A DNA stretch of 64,000 bases from Spirosoma terrae (GTDB taxonomy: Bacteria > Bacteroidota > Bacteroidia > Cytophagales > Spirosomataceae). Below are positions 9,282-17,174 of this stretch, piece after piece. The stretch is taken from assembly GCF_010435915.1 (NCBI RefSeq), contig NZ_JAAFZH010000018.1, positions 85,264 to 149,263 on the forward strand. The letters are read 5' to 3'. The translations under genes and the position numbers were made by a program. Each line of letters starts with the position of its first letter. Positions within the stretch are counted from its first letter, which is position 1. Below the pieces are notes generated by a model. That model saw only the letters and a list, made by a program, of their open reading frames with translations, had not been told where the DNA came from and did no database searches.

Positions 9282-9620
9282 ACAGTCTAAGATCTTGCTT
9301 CATCGTCTAGCAGAAGAAGCAAGCGGGTATGATGATAGGCACAAAAATAAGGGCCAGCGTCGAAGCGGCCCTTATCGAGGGCTATTTCATCCAAATAAAA
9401 CTAGCGTCGGTAACGTAGTGGCTGCTAATTCCAGGAAAAGCAACATGTATCGGGCACCCACTAGCCGCCGAAACGACTGGTAAACATTGCTATCTATTTT
9501 TCCGGTGATATTAGGCTCGGATTTACACCGAGACCTGCCAGAAGATTCCATCCCATTCCTTGCCAGACTGCTTATTAAGTTGTTTTTTTAGGCATTAACC
9601 GATAGATCAAACTCGTTTCC
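9282..9620. other. Intergenic region of 339 nt with one hairpin
   Basis: No credible gene was found. One hairpin is clear: ATAAGGGCC (9347-9355) pairs with GGCCCTTAT (9367-9375) across 11 nt. A second small stem, CTCGG/CCGAG, lies around 9512-9529. The region must contain the promoters of the divergent mscS and 9621 genes, but no clean TAnnTTTG box could be assigned. A 62-codon open frame here has basic, low-complexity content and was not accepted. Confidence 0.4.
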
Positions 9621-9824
9621 ATGAAAAGTTACAAAGTTGAAGGCCTAATCTACTACACCAAGCTCACACTCGACTCCAAACACATTTTGAACGATTCCCA
9701 GGCCGACGTACAAGCCAAACTTGATGAGTATGCGCAACAAGGCTATCGGCTTACTTCCACTAACACCGTTAGTTTTGGGGCGGCCATATACATCTATCTA
9801 TACTTTGAAAAAGACCTGGATTGA
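9621..9824 (+). CDS. Small DUF4177-like protein
   Basis: The 67-residue acidic protein has the layout YKVEGLIYYTKL ... LNDSQADVQAKLDEYAQQGYRLTSTNTVSFGAAIYIYLYFEKD. It has an N-terminal strand, a helix ending in the G-(W/Y)-x-L turn, and a C-terminal strand, as in DUF4177-type small proteins. No signal peptide or membrane helix is present. The function is unknown. It is followed after 58 nt by a 40-codon membrane ORF, which may or may not be co-transcribed. Similarity is by pattern only. Confidence 0.55.
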   Translation: MKSYKVEGLIYYTKLTLDSKHILNDSQADVQAKLDEYAQQGYRLTSTNTVSFGAAIYIYLYFEKDLD

Positions 9825-9882
9825 CTCCTGTGGGCATGACCCGATTTACACTAGATTTTCTACACATTCAATCGTCACCTAG

Positions 9883-10005
9883 ATGCTTATTGCAGTAATT
9901 ATGGAATGGGCCTGGTTTCTTATCAATATTGGCTTCATCGCCTTTGTTGTGGCTCTGCTCTATTATGCGTTTCAATTTTTCAGGAGAAGCTCCAGGAATC
10001 AATAA
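9883..10005 (+). CDS. Possible 34-40 residue single-pass membrane protein
   Basis: A short frame encodes MLIAVIMEWAWFLINIGFIA and continues into FVVALLYYAFQFF followed by RRSSRNQ. This gives one strongly hydrophobic helix with a positive C-terminal tail, the usual form of small inner membrane proteins. The inner ATG at 9901 gives a 34-residue version starting MEWAWFL, which looks more natural. A hairpin (10017-10054) follows 11 nt after the stop. No homologue is recognised, so chance cannot be excluded. Confidence 0.4.
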   Translation: MLIAVIMEWAWFLINIGFIAFVVALLYYAFQFFRRSSRNQ

Positions 10006-10016
10006 ATTGAAGAGCA

Positions 10017-10054
10017 GAGGGAAATGGGGAGGCTCAGCCCTTTCCATTTCCCTC
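10017..10054 (+). terminator. Hairpin after the small membrane ORF
   Basis: GAGGGAAATGG (10017-10027) pairs with CCATTTCCCTC (10044-10054) around a 16-nt loop that can pair further. It lies between the 40-codon ORF and the next membrane-protein gene. There is no clear T-run, so terminator function is inferred. Confidence 0.45.
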
Positions 10055-10098
10055 ATACAATTGATAAATACGCCCTTTTTCTTAATTTCAGAACAGCT

Positions 10099-10380
10099 AT
10101 GAAAGACTGGCAGTTTACCCTACTTAAATTGATTTGGTACGGCGTCGTCTACCTGTTGATCTGCGGGGTACTGCTCTTTTTCTGGATATTTTTTTTCCTA
10201 ACCCCAAACGTCCCTCCAATTTGGCAGCAAGTGATAGGCTGTCTACTATTCCCTTTTGGCTTATTGATCAAAATACCCGCTGACTCCTATGGAGGTATTG
10301 CTATCTGTACGTTTCTAAATACGCTATTCTGGGCAACGTTTGTGCTGTTTATAAAAGAACGCGTCTTTTACAAGCGGTAG
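10099..10380 (+). CDS. Small membrane protein of unknown function
   Basis: The preferred start is ATG 10099 (MKDWQFTLLKLIWYGV), giving 93 residues. An upstream in-frame start at 10024 would run through a hairpin. Three hydrophobic segments are visible: LIWYGVVYLLICGVLLFFWI; VIGCLLFPFGLLIKI; ICTFLNTLFWATFVLFI. The C-terminus is basic (KERVFYKR). No family is recognised. It is convergent with the DUF1501 operon, with 148 nt between them in which no strong terminator was seen. Confidence 0.6.
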   Translation: MKDWQFTLLKLIWYGVVYLLICGVLLFFWIFFFLTPNVPPIWQQVIGCLLFPFGLLIKIPADSYGGIAICTFLNTLFWATFVLFIKERVFYKR

Positions 10381-10528
10381 CGGCCCCTTATCAACAGGTT
10401 CGGCAGTACTAGTTACCTTTCACAAATCGTATCGGAATCTCGCCAGCTATAATAACCCGATCACTACGTCCATTTTATTGGCGCGCCGATCAGGTTTTCA
10501 TTTTGCCTCAAGAGCGAAAAACGTTGGT

Positions 10529-12001
10529 TTAAGCAAGCAACGGCTTCACCACTTTGCCATGCACATCCGTTAAGCGATAGCGTCGGCCCTGGCTTTTGAA
10601 GGTGAGTTTCTCGTGGTCGATTCCCAGCAGATGCAATACAGTGGCCTGAAAATCGTGTACGTGGACTGGCTCCTTTACTATGTTATAGCCAAAGTCGTCG
10701 GTTTCGCCATAGACAAGTCCTTTTTTCACTCCAGCTCCTGCCATCCAGACCGAGAAAGCCCGAGGATGATGATCGCGGCCATAATTATCCCGCGTTAGCT
10801 TGCCTTGTGAATAAGCGCCACGACCAAACTCGCCCCCCCAGATCACCAACGTATCGTCCAGCAAACCGCGCTGCTTCAAATCCATAATCAGCGCGGCCGA
10901 TGGCTGATCGACGCTCTTCGTCTGGATTTTAATATCGTTTGGTAAATTACCGTGCTGATCCCACCCCTGATGGTAGAGCTGGACAAACTTCACGTCTTTC
11001 TCGATCAGTTTACGAGCCAGCAAACAGTTGGCCGCAAACGTACCTGGCTTGCGACTTTCGGGCCCGTACATATCGAAAATATAATCCGGCTCTTTCGAAA
11101 TATCGAGTGTTTCAGGAACTGAGGTCTGCATCCGATAGGCCATTTCATACTGCGCCATCCGGTTATTGATTTCCGGATCGAGGACATGCTTATATTGCTC
11201 CTGATGCATCTTCGTCAGATAATCCAGCATTCGCCGACGACTGGTTTTATCGATTCCCGGCGGATTGTTGAGGTAATAGACCGGATCGGGGCCCGACCGG
11301 AATACAACGCCCTGATGAACCGACGGCAGAAACCCATTACTCCAGAGCTTGGCATACAAGGGCTGATCACCGTTACGTCCTTTCGAAAGCAACACAACAA
11401 AAGCGGGCAGATTTTGATTATCAGCGCCGAGCCCGTAGCTAATCCATGACCCAAAACTGGGTCGACCCGCCTGCTGACTACCGGTCTGGAAGAACGTAAT
11501 GGCCGGATCGTGGTTGATAGCCTCCGTGTGTAATGATCGCACGAATGTCAGATCGTCGGCAATGCGAGCGGTGTGTGGCAGTAGTTCGCTGATCCACATC
11601 CGCCCCGGTCCGTACTGAGCAAATTTATATTTCGAGGCTGCCAGCGGAAAATGGCTCTGCCCGGCACTCATCCCCGTCAATCGCTGCCCATTACGTACCG
11701 ACGCGGGCAAATCCTGCCCCCACATGGCTTCCAGTTTGGGCTTATAATCAAACAATTCCAGCTGCGATGGGGCGCCACTCTGAAACAGGTAGATGACCCG
11801 CTTCACTTTCGGAGGAAAATGCGGTTTCCCAACCGATGGATTTTCGCCCGGCGTGGATTCGCCCGGCGTGGTTGTTCCTGCGAATAGATTTTTAGGATTC
11901 AGCAACGACGCCAAGGCAATGGTTCCTAAACCAGCACTCGTCTGGCCCAGAAACGTTCGACGGCTTAACTGATCATGTATTTGATCCTGAATGTCAGACA
12001 T
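10529..12001 (-). CDS. DUF1501 domain protein with Tat signal
   Basis: The ATG at 12001 is chosen because it begins MSDIQDQIHDQLSRRTFLGQTSAGLG, placing a twin-arginine motif (SRRTFLGQ) near the N-terminus; it lies 2 nt after the stop of the upstream gene. The roughly 490-residue product is a DUF1501 (sulfatase/alkaline-phosphatase-like fold) protein: RVIYLFQSGAPSQLELFDYKP, FVRSLHTEAINHDPA, SWISYGLGADNQNLPAFVVL, VIWGGEFGRGAYSQG ... GRDHHPRAFSVWMAGAGVKKG. DUF1501 genes regularly accompany PSCyt/PSD1 genes, as here. The role is unknown but likely periplasmic. It is the last gene of a three-gene minus-strand operon. Confidence 0.88.
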   Translation of the reverse strand: MSDIQDQIHDQLSRRTFLGQTSAGLGTIALASLLNPKNLFAGTTTPGESTPGENPSVGKPHFPPKVKRVIYLFQSGAPSQLELFDYKPKLEAMWGQDLPASVRNGQRLTGMSAGQSHFPLAASKYKFAQYGPGRMWISELLPHTARIADDLTFVRSLHTEAINHDPAITFFQTGSQQAGRPSFGSWISYGLGADNQNLPAFVVLLSKGRNGDQPLYAKLWSNGFLPSVHQGVVFRSGPDPVYYLNNPPGIDKTSRRRMLDYLTKMHQEQYKHVLDPEINNRMAQYEMAYRMQTSVPETLDISKEPDYIFDMYGPESRKPGTFAANCLLARKLIEKDVKFVQLYHQGWDQHGNLPNDIKIQTKSVDQPSAALIMDLKQRGLLDDTLVIWGGEFGRGAYSQGKLTRDNYGRDHHPRAFSVWMAGAGVKKGLVYGETDDFGYNIVKEPVHVHDFQATVLHLLGIDHEKLTFKSQGRRYRLTDVHGKVVKPLLA

Positions 12002-12003
12002 AG

Positions 12004-13425
12004 CTATTGCTTTTTTTCCGTTTGCGAAGCAAACCACTGAATGATCTGCGGATATAAATCAGCCAACGTTTTTCCCGAAGGTCGATCTCTATACAGCGGT
12101 ACTAAAAACTGGTCGAATTCGGCAAATTTTTTGAAGCCCCGGTAATTGACCATCATGTTTTCGACATTCTTCTGCAGAACGGGTAAATCTTCTTTTGGCA
12201 CCGTATCGACGTAGCGTAGGCACACCAGACCCCAGTTCATGTATTCGTTAAAACACGAATAAATATCGTTGTAAGAGCGTTTCGCGGGTTTGCCGTCGGC
12301 CAGCCACATATCCAGATTCGTGATCGCGGCCTTCAGTTGGTTGCTATACTTATCAGCTTCTGGATTGATAAAAGCATGATTCAATTCCGTAAAGACAATA
12401 TTACCCCGTCGTATGTCGACAGCCGATGACGTAACGGATGTGTCTTTGCCCGAAACGAATGGATAATTGACGTGGGCCTGTGCTTCTTTGAACCCATTAT
12501 TTTCAAACCAGTTAGCCGACTGATTGCCGCTCACCAAAGGCGAGAAAATAATTTTGAACGACTGATACGTAGTACCCGGAAAGTTTCGGTTTAGCCAGGA
12601 TTGCATGCCTGCTACGCCCAGTGAATCCTGATAGGACGTAATGAGTTGCTTATAGAACGGACGCTGTTGTCTGTAAAACTGAACAAAGTTGCTCCGTTTA
12701 GCAAACTGCTGTAACAGTGGAATATAAGGACGTACTGTATTCAGGTAGCCCCACGAAGCCCGATCATACACCGAACTCTGGCGAATGTTTCCTTTCGCAT
12801 CCATAGAAAACGCATAGGCGTCCATTTTCAACGGAAAGTACTGGCTTTCATCCTGTTTCAACACAGAATCTATTACGGCTACGATACGTTCTGAACGGTA
12901 GGGCTCAAAATAACGTAGCAACTCCTGATAATACGGCGTCTGTTTATTGATCAGATCCGGGCTTTTCCGACCGGCTTCGGTCAGCGCAAACACGACGTTG
13001 ATCAGTTCGTATACCTCCGGAATCTCAACAAACGTTTTTCCGGTATGTGTCTGAACGTACTGTTTTGTGAAGACGGCTGGTTCATCGAAGGCCGTACTTT
13101 TTATTCGGGTCAGCGCGCTATCGCCCTTTGGCGTCAGAATAATAAAATCAATTATTTCACCACCGCGCAGGGTCCGAACCAGCGAGTCTTTCTCTGAAAC
13201 AAAAGCAACTCGTAGTGTTTTGCCTCTGGGCACCCACACTTCATATACATCTGGTTTTACCGTAGCATCAACACCCCAGCGACCGGGGTAGAAATCATTT
13301 CCGATCCGCATTGACACTGCCTGGCCCGACGCCTTGAGAATAGGTAGTGCTTTTTGTGCAAACAGTGAACCACCGGCCAAACCGAACCCAATTACGCCAA
13401 TCAATAAAACAAGCCTGTATGTCAT
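12004..13425 (-). CDS. DUF4932-like secreted protein with degenerate metalloprotease motif
   Basis: The 473-residue protein starts with a signal peptide (LVLLIGVIGFGLAGGSLFAQ). The body resembles DUF4932 proteins, whose central motif is HExxH-like followed by x-F-(I/V)-N-P. Here it reads T346-E-L-N-H350 then AFINPEAD, so the first metal-binding His is Thr. Whether it still binds metal or cuts peptides is open. Its ATG overlaps the stop of the upstream PSD1 gene by one base (TAATG), indicating translational coupling, and the DUF1501 gene follows after 2 nt. A DUF4932-like gene inside a PSD1/DUF1501 pair is not the usual two-gene arrangement. Confidence 0.65.
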   Translation of the reverse strand: MTYRLVLLIGVIGFGLAGGSLFAQKALPILKASGQAVSMRIGNDFYPGRWGVDATVKPDVYEVWVPRGKTLRVAFVSEKDSLVRTLRGGEIIDFIILTPKGDSALTRIKSTAFDEPAVFTKQYVQTHTGKTFVEIPEVYELINVVFALTEAGRKSPDLINKQTPYYQELLRYFEPYRSERIVAVIDSVLKQDESQYFPLKMDAYAFSMDAKGNIRQSSVYDRASWGYLNTVRPYIPLLQQFAKRSNFVQFYRQQRPFYKQLITSYQDSLGVAGMQSWLNRNFPGTTYQSFKIIFSPLVSGNQSANWFENNGFKEAQAHVNYPFVSGKDTSVTSSAVDIRRGNIVFTELNHAFINPEADKYSNQLKAAITNLDMWLADGKPAKRSYNDIYSCFNEYMNWGLVCLRYVDTVPKEDLPVLQKNVENMMVNYRGFKKFAEFDQFLVPLYRDRPSGKTLADLYPQIIQWFASQTEKKQ

Positions 13426-16400
13426 TATCGCTTAATTATTGCTTCGTCGAAATTCATAATAGTGCTCGTCACCACTGTCCAGGCGGCTAGTTCGGCAGGA
13501 TTGAGTTTTTTGTCTACCGGATACTCCCCTACTGCCAACAGTTCAGTGGCTCGTTTGGGATTCGTTCTGAAATCGGCAAGCTCTTCGTCATAGAGCTGTT
13601 TCATCAGCCGCGTCTCTTCCGGGCGGGGAATCCGGCTGATCACTGTTTTAAACGTAGTTTGAATAACATTATCAGCCGACGTAACGCCCACTCCCATGCT
13701 ACGTTGTGCCAATACTCGAGCCGCTTCTACAAACTGAGGATCATTCAACGTAACGAGCGCCTGGAGTGGCGTACTGGTTTTCTGGCGTTTAACGATACAG
13801 GTATGCCGCTCGGCCGCATCGAAATTCAGCATCATCGGTGGTGGCGAACTGCGCTTCCAGACGGTATACATCGAGCGCCGATACAGGCTATCGCCGTGAT
13901 TCTGGACATACGTAACGGCGTTACGTGTCGCTAGCGCTTCCCAGATGCCAGCCGGTTGATACGGTCGAACACTAGGCCCGCCAATACGTTGATTTAATAT
14001 CCCACTGGCCGCTAGCGCATTATCGCGAACCTGCTCCGCCGACATCCGATAACTTGGCCCACGGGACAGAAAAATATTGTCAGGATCAGCTTCTCTTACT
14101 TTCTCCGAAACGCTCGACGATTGCCGATACGTAGCCGACATAACGATCAGCTTGTGCATGGCTTTTGTGTTCCAGGCCGAACCTGGCTCTCCCGTTCCTT
14201 CCCGGAATCGAACGGCCAGGTAATCCAGCAACTCAGGATGGCTTGGCAGCGCACCCTGATTACCGAAATCATCACTATTTTTGGCTAGCCCCTGCCCAAA
14301 ATATTGCTGCCAGAACCGATTGACCATTACACGGCTAAATAGCGGATTTTCGCCCATTAAAAGCCATTTCGCCAATCCTAGTCGGTTTTTCGGTACGTCA
14401 TCGGGAATGGGATTCATACTGTGAAGAACGGCTGGCGTTACGATCTCGCCCGGTGCGTCATAGGCTCCTCGTTTCAGCAAATGCGTTTCGCGCGGCACCG
14501 TCCGTTCGTGCATAACCATCACCTGATCCGAATTGGTATACAGCATGATCTGCTCACCCCGTAGTTTCATGGCTTTGGCAAATTCTTCTTTGTAAGCCGG
14601 ATCGTGATTTGTTACGTAATAGGTATACAATCCAGATCGCTGAGCCGGTGTCCGCTTGGTAACAGGCGTTTGTAAAGTGGTTTTAATCGCATCCGGCCGA
14701 CCAGCCAAAGCAGGCATTTCGAGCGGAGTGAGACATCGATCGTAAATCCGTAACTCATCGACGGCCATATCCCGGTAGAAATTGTCGTGCATCCGCCCCA
14801 CATAAAACGGATGTTGCGCCCAATGCGTACGGTCTTTTCCAAATACGGTACTATGAATCAGATTATCGTCCAGTACGTTAGCCCGCATCGGCACTCCGTT
14901 CAGGTATAGCTTCAAACCACTGGCTTTGCCCATACCATCATAAGAAAAGGCAACCTGAAACCACTGGCGAACAGGCACTTTATCGACAGATTCAATATCG
15001 ATGGCATTGGCGGGCCATACATGCGCAAACGTGAGTTTCAGCCGCCCATCGGCCAGCAGATCGAGCTGATAACCGCGCTGTCCATCCATCGGTCCGGTGG
15101 TACGTCCCATCAGCGTAAGCGCCATGTTGGGCTTGGCCAGATTAAACCAGCTACTGATCGTGAACGGTTGATTTTGCTCGAAGGCAGCCACATTGCCGGG
15201 CAGCTCAATATAACTATCACCCGGCAGAAAGCGAGCCTTCCCGAATCGGCCCGGAACCATATAGGGAACCTTGTCGGGATCGCCACCGAGCCGGGCGGGC
15301 AACGTACCGTCTACCGTATTGGCGAACGCATTACGTGGATCTTTCCAAAGTTCTTCTTTCGTTTTACGCTTGGCAGCTTCTTTCTTTTCCGGTTTCTTTT
15401 CTTCTTTCCTGCCCGCTTTCGCCCGAGCCTCTTCTTCCTGTTTACGCTTTGCTTCTTCCAGTTTTCGTTTCTCGTTCTGCACTTTTACGTAGGCGCTCAC
15501 GTCCTCCCGGTCGGCTTCATCGAACGTATAATGCGCAATCAGCCCCGAATCAACCAGCGATACAGGCATATGTTGAGCCGTCGACAGCCACTGCCCAAAC
15601 CGTTGCTGGTAATCGGGCCGATTCGGATTCAGTTTCTGCTGGATTGGCGTCAGCTGTTCACGAATAAATTTCAGTTTGGCGTCGGTTTCGGGCTTGGTTA
15701 ACGTGATGGTTGGTGCAGCTTCGCCATTATACGGAATCTGCCCGCGTTCGTCATTGCTGTTAAAAAACGCGTACAGCGAGAAATAATCTTTCTGGCTAAT
15801 AGGGTCGTATTTGTGGTCATGACAACGGGCGCATTCTACCGTCAGGCCAAGCATGGCTTTCCCGAACGTATTGGCCCGGTCGGCTACGTATTCGACACGG
15901 TATTCTTCATCCACAATACCACCTTCCTGACTCTGCTGATGATTTCGGTTAAAAGCCGTCGCAATGAGCTGGTCGCGGTTAGGGTTCGGTAGCAAATCCC
16001 CCGCCAGTTGCCACGTAACAAACCGGTCGAACGACAGATTTCGGTTATACGCCCGAATCACCCAGTCGCGGTAGGGCCACATTGTCCGCAAGCCATCATC
16101 CTGATAACCATGTGTGTCGGCGTATCGGGCTACGTCGAGCCATTCAACCGCCTGCCGTTCACCGTAGTGCGGACTATTCAGCAATCGATTCACTACGTTT
16201 TCGTAGGCTTTAGGTGATTTGTCGGCCAGAAAAGCGTCGACCTCTTGTGGCGTTGGTGGCAAACCCGTTAGGTCCAGCGTTACCCGACGTAGCAACGTGG
16301 TACGGTCTGCTTCGGGGGCGGGTGTAAGCTTACGTTCTTCCAGCTTAGCTAGCACAAATCGATCAATATCGTTTCTGACCCACTTTTCGTTGTTGACCTT

Positions 16401-16895
16401 CGGCAGTTCGGGCATCGTCGGCGCTATCAGCGACCAATGCTGCTTATACTCGGCTCCCTGCTCAATCCAACGTAGCAGTAATGCTTTCTCCTCCGCATTC
16501 AGACTTAAGTTCGACTGAGGTGTCGGCATTATTTCTTCGGGATCATCCGTAAGAATCCGATGAACCAACTCACTTTTTGCCAGATTACCGGGTACGATAG
16601 CGGTATGGCCACTTTTCGTCAGTGCTTCATAAGCCCCTTCGGACGTATCGAGTCGCAGACCAGCCTGCTGCTTTGCCTTGTCGGGGCCATGACAGGCGAA
16701 ACATCGATCAGACAGGATCGGCTTTATGTGCAGATTATAATCAACTTTTTCGGGCAAACGAGCTTCAGCCGCAATAATATCGGCTGGTTTGTCAACCGAA
16801 TGCTGGCAGGCCGTTAGCCAAACAGAGGTTATCAGCAAACCGCCTGCAGCCAGTAAAAGAGAAGTTCGAAAACGTATGTCGGACCAGGCTGACAT
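13425..16895 (-). CDS. PSCyt1/DUF1549/LamG/DUF1553 (PSD1) cytochrome lipoprotein
   Basis: The ATG at 16895 is preferred (MSAWSDIRFRTSLLLAAGG), since the longer frame needs TTG. Near residue 30 the lipobox LTAC ends a hydrophobic signal, so this should be a lipoprotein of about 1156 residues. Domains in order: a PSCyt1 haem domain with C65-F-A-C68-H69; DUF1549 (WVRNDIDRFVLAKLEERKL, VEWLDVARYADTHGYQDDG, HDHKYDPISQKDYF); a very charged Lys/Glu linker (about 470-520); a LamG/concanavalin-like domain (YIELPGNVAAFEQNQPFTIS, DELRIYDRCLT); and DUF1553/PSD1 (VNRFWQQYFGQGL, CIVKRQKTSTPLQALVTLNDPQF). The family is known from planctomycetes; the reaction is not established. It is the first gene of its operon. 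Confidence 0.88.
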   Translation of the reverse strand: MSAWSDIRFRTSLLLAAGGLLITSVWLTACQHSVDKPADIIAAEARLPEKVDYNLHIKPILSDRCFACHGPDKAKQQAGLRLDTSEGAYEALTKSGHTAIVPGNLAKSELVHRILTDDPEEIMPTPQSNLSLNAEEKALLLRWIEQGAEYKQHWSLIAPTMPELPKVNNEKWVRNDIDRFVLAKLEERKLTPAPEADRTTLLRRVTLDLTGLPPTPQEVDAFLADKSPKAYENVVNRLLNSPHYGERQAVEWLDVARYADTHGYQDDGLRTMWPYRDWVIRAYNRNLSFDRFVTWQLAGDLLPNPNRDQLIATAFNRNHQQSQEGGIVDEEYRVEYVADRANTFGKAMLGLTVECARCHDHKYDPISQKDYFSLYAFFNSNDERGQIPYNGEAAPTITLTKPETDAKLKFIREQLTPIQQKLNPNRPDYQQRFGQWLSTAQHMPVSLVDSGLIAHYTFDEADREDVSAYVKVQNEKRKLEEAKRKQEEEARAKAGRKEEKKPEKKEAAKRKTKEELWKDPRNAFANTVDGTLPARLGGDPDKVPYMVPGRFGKARFLPGDSYIELPGNVAAFEQNQPFTISSWFNLAKPNMALTLMGRTTGPMDGQRGYQLDLLADGRLKLTFAHVWPANAIDIESVDKVPVRQWFQVAFSYDGMGKASGLKLYLNGVPMRANVLDDNLIHSTVFGKDRTHWAQHPFYVGRMHDNFYRDMAVDELRIYDRCLTPLEMPALAGRPDAIKTTLQTPVTKRTPAQRSGLYTYYVTNHDPAYKEEFAKAMKLRGEQIMLYTNSDQVMVMHERTVPRETHLLKRGAYDAPGEIVTPAVLHSMNPIPDDVPKNRLGLAKWLLMGENPLFSRVMVNRFWQQYFGQGLAKNSDDFGNQGALPSHPELLDYLAVRFREGTGEPGSAWNTKAMHKLIVMSATYRQSSSVSEKVREADPDNIFLSRGPSYRMSAEQVRDNALAASGILNQRIGGPSVRPYQPAGIWEALATRNAVTYVQNHGDSLYRRSMYTVWKRSSPPPMMLNFDAAERHTCIVKRQKTSTPLQALVTLNDPQFVEAARVLAQRSMGVGVTSADNVIQTTFKTVISRIPRPEETRLMKQLYDEELADFRTNPKRATELLAVGEYPVDKKLNPAELAAWTVVTSTIMNFDEAIIKR

Positions 16896-17043
16896 GCAAA
16901 TCAAGTTGTTGATTATTATACGATTTTACAAAAATATCAACCATATAAGCAACAGTTCAATACTATTTTACCCGGATATCGTTCAATTTTAACACTGGCC
17001 TATCAGGTTCAAGCAACGTGATAGCTATGGGCCAGAGGCTTCT

Positions 17044-17174
17044 TTCGCAAAATCGCACATTATGTGCGAAATCGCACAGATACACCCTCAACAAATCCAG
17101 CTAACATTCTACTAATCAATCGATTAGTAATTGGTACAGTGTTTGGCATACTAGTAGGCATACTACACTGTACT
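17044..17174 (+). promoter_or_regulatory. Dyad-rich control region of the efflux operon
   Basis: Three copies of the half-site TCGCACA alternate in orientation at 17053-17059 (+), 17063-17069 (-) and 17072-17078 (+). They form two overlapping dyads, TCGCACAT-T-ATGTGCGA and TGTGCGA-AA-TCGCACA. Downstream are TACTAATC/GATTAGTA (17110-17117/17122-17129), a direct repeat GGCATACTA (17145-17153 and 17157-17165) and GTACAGTGT/ACACTGTAC (17134-17142/17165-17173), which ends just before the start codon. The operon ends with a sigma-54 activator gene, so the TCGCACA sites are plausible activator sites. A GG-N-GC element resembling -24/-12 is present (TTGGTACAGTGTTTGGCA), but its spacing is one base too long. 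Confidence 0.5.

Noticed and set aside
9295..9483. A 62-codon open frame between mscS and the DUF4177-like gene
   Set aside because: Basic, no family signature, spans a hairpin, and no start context; treated as chance.
9490..9560. A riboswitch or tRNA-like fold around CTCGG/CCGAG
   Set aside because: Only one short stem is visible; no T-loop, anticodon arm or known riboswitch core could be identified.
9868..10056. A 62-codon minus-strand frame over the small membrane ORF
   Set aside because: It overlaps the hairpin and the better plus-strand frame and has no hydrophobic or domain pattern.
15021..15701. A 226-codon frame opposite the PSD1 lipoprotein gene
   Set aside because: It is antisense to a strongly supported conserved protein, and its Phe/Ser-rich content mirrors the Lys/Glu-rich linker on the other strand.
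17131..17148. A sigma-54 -24/-12 promoter (TTGGTACAGTGTTTGGCA)
   Set aside because: The GG to GC distance is one base too long for the consensus, so it is mentioned only as a weak possibility in the control region entry.
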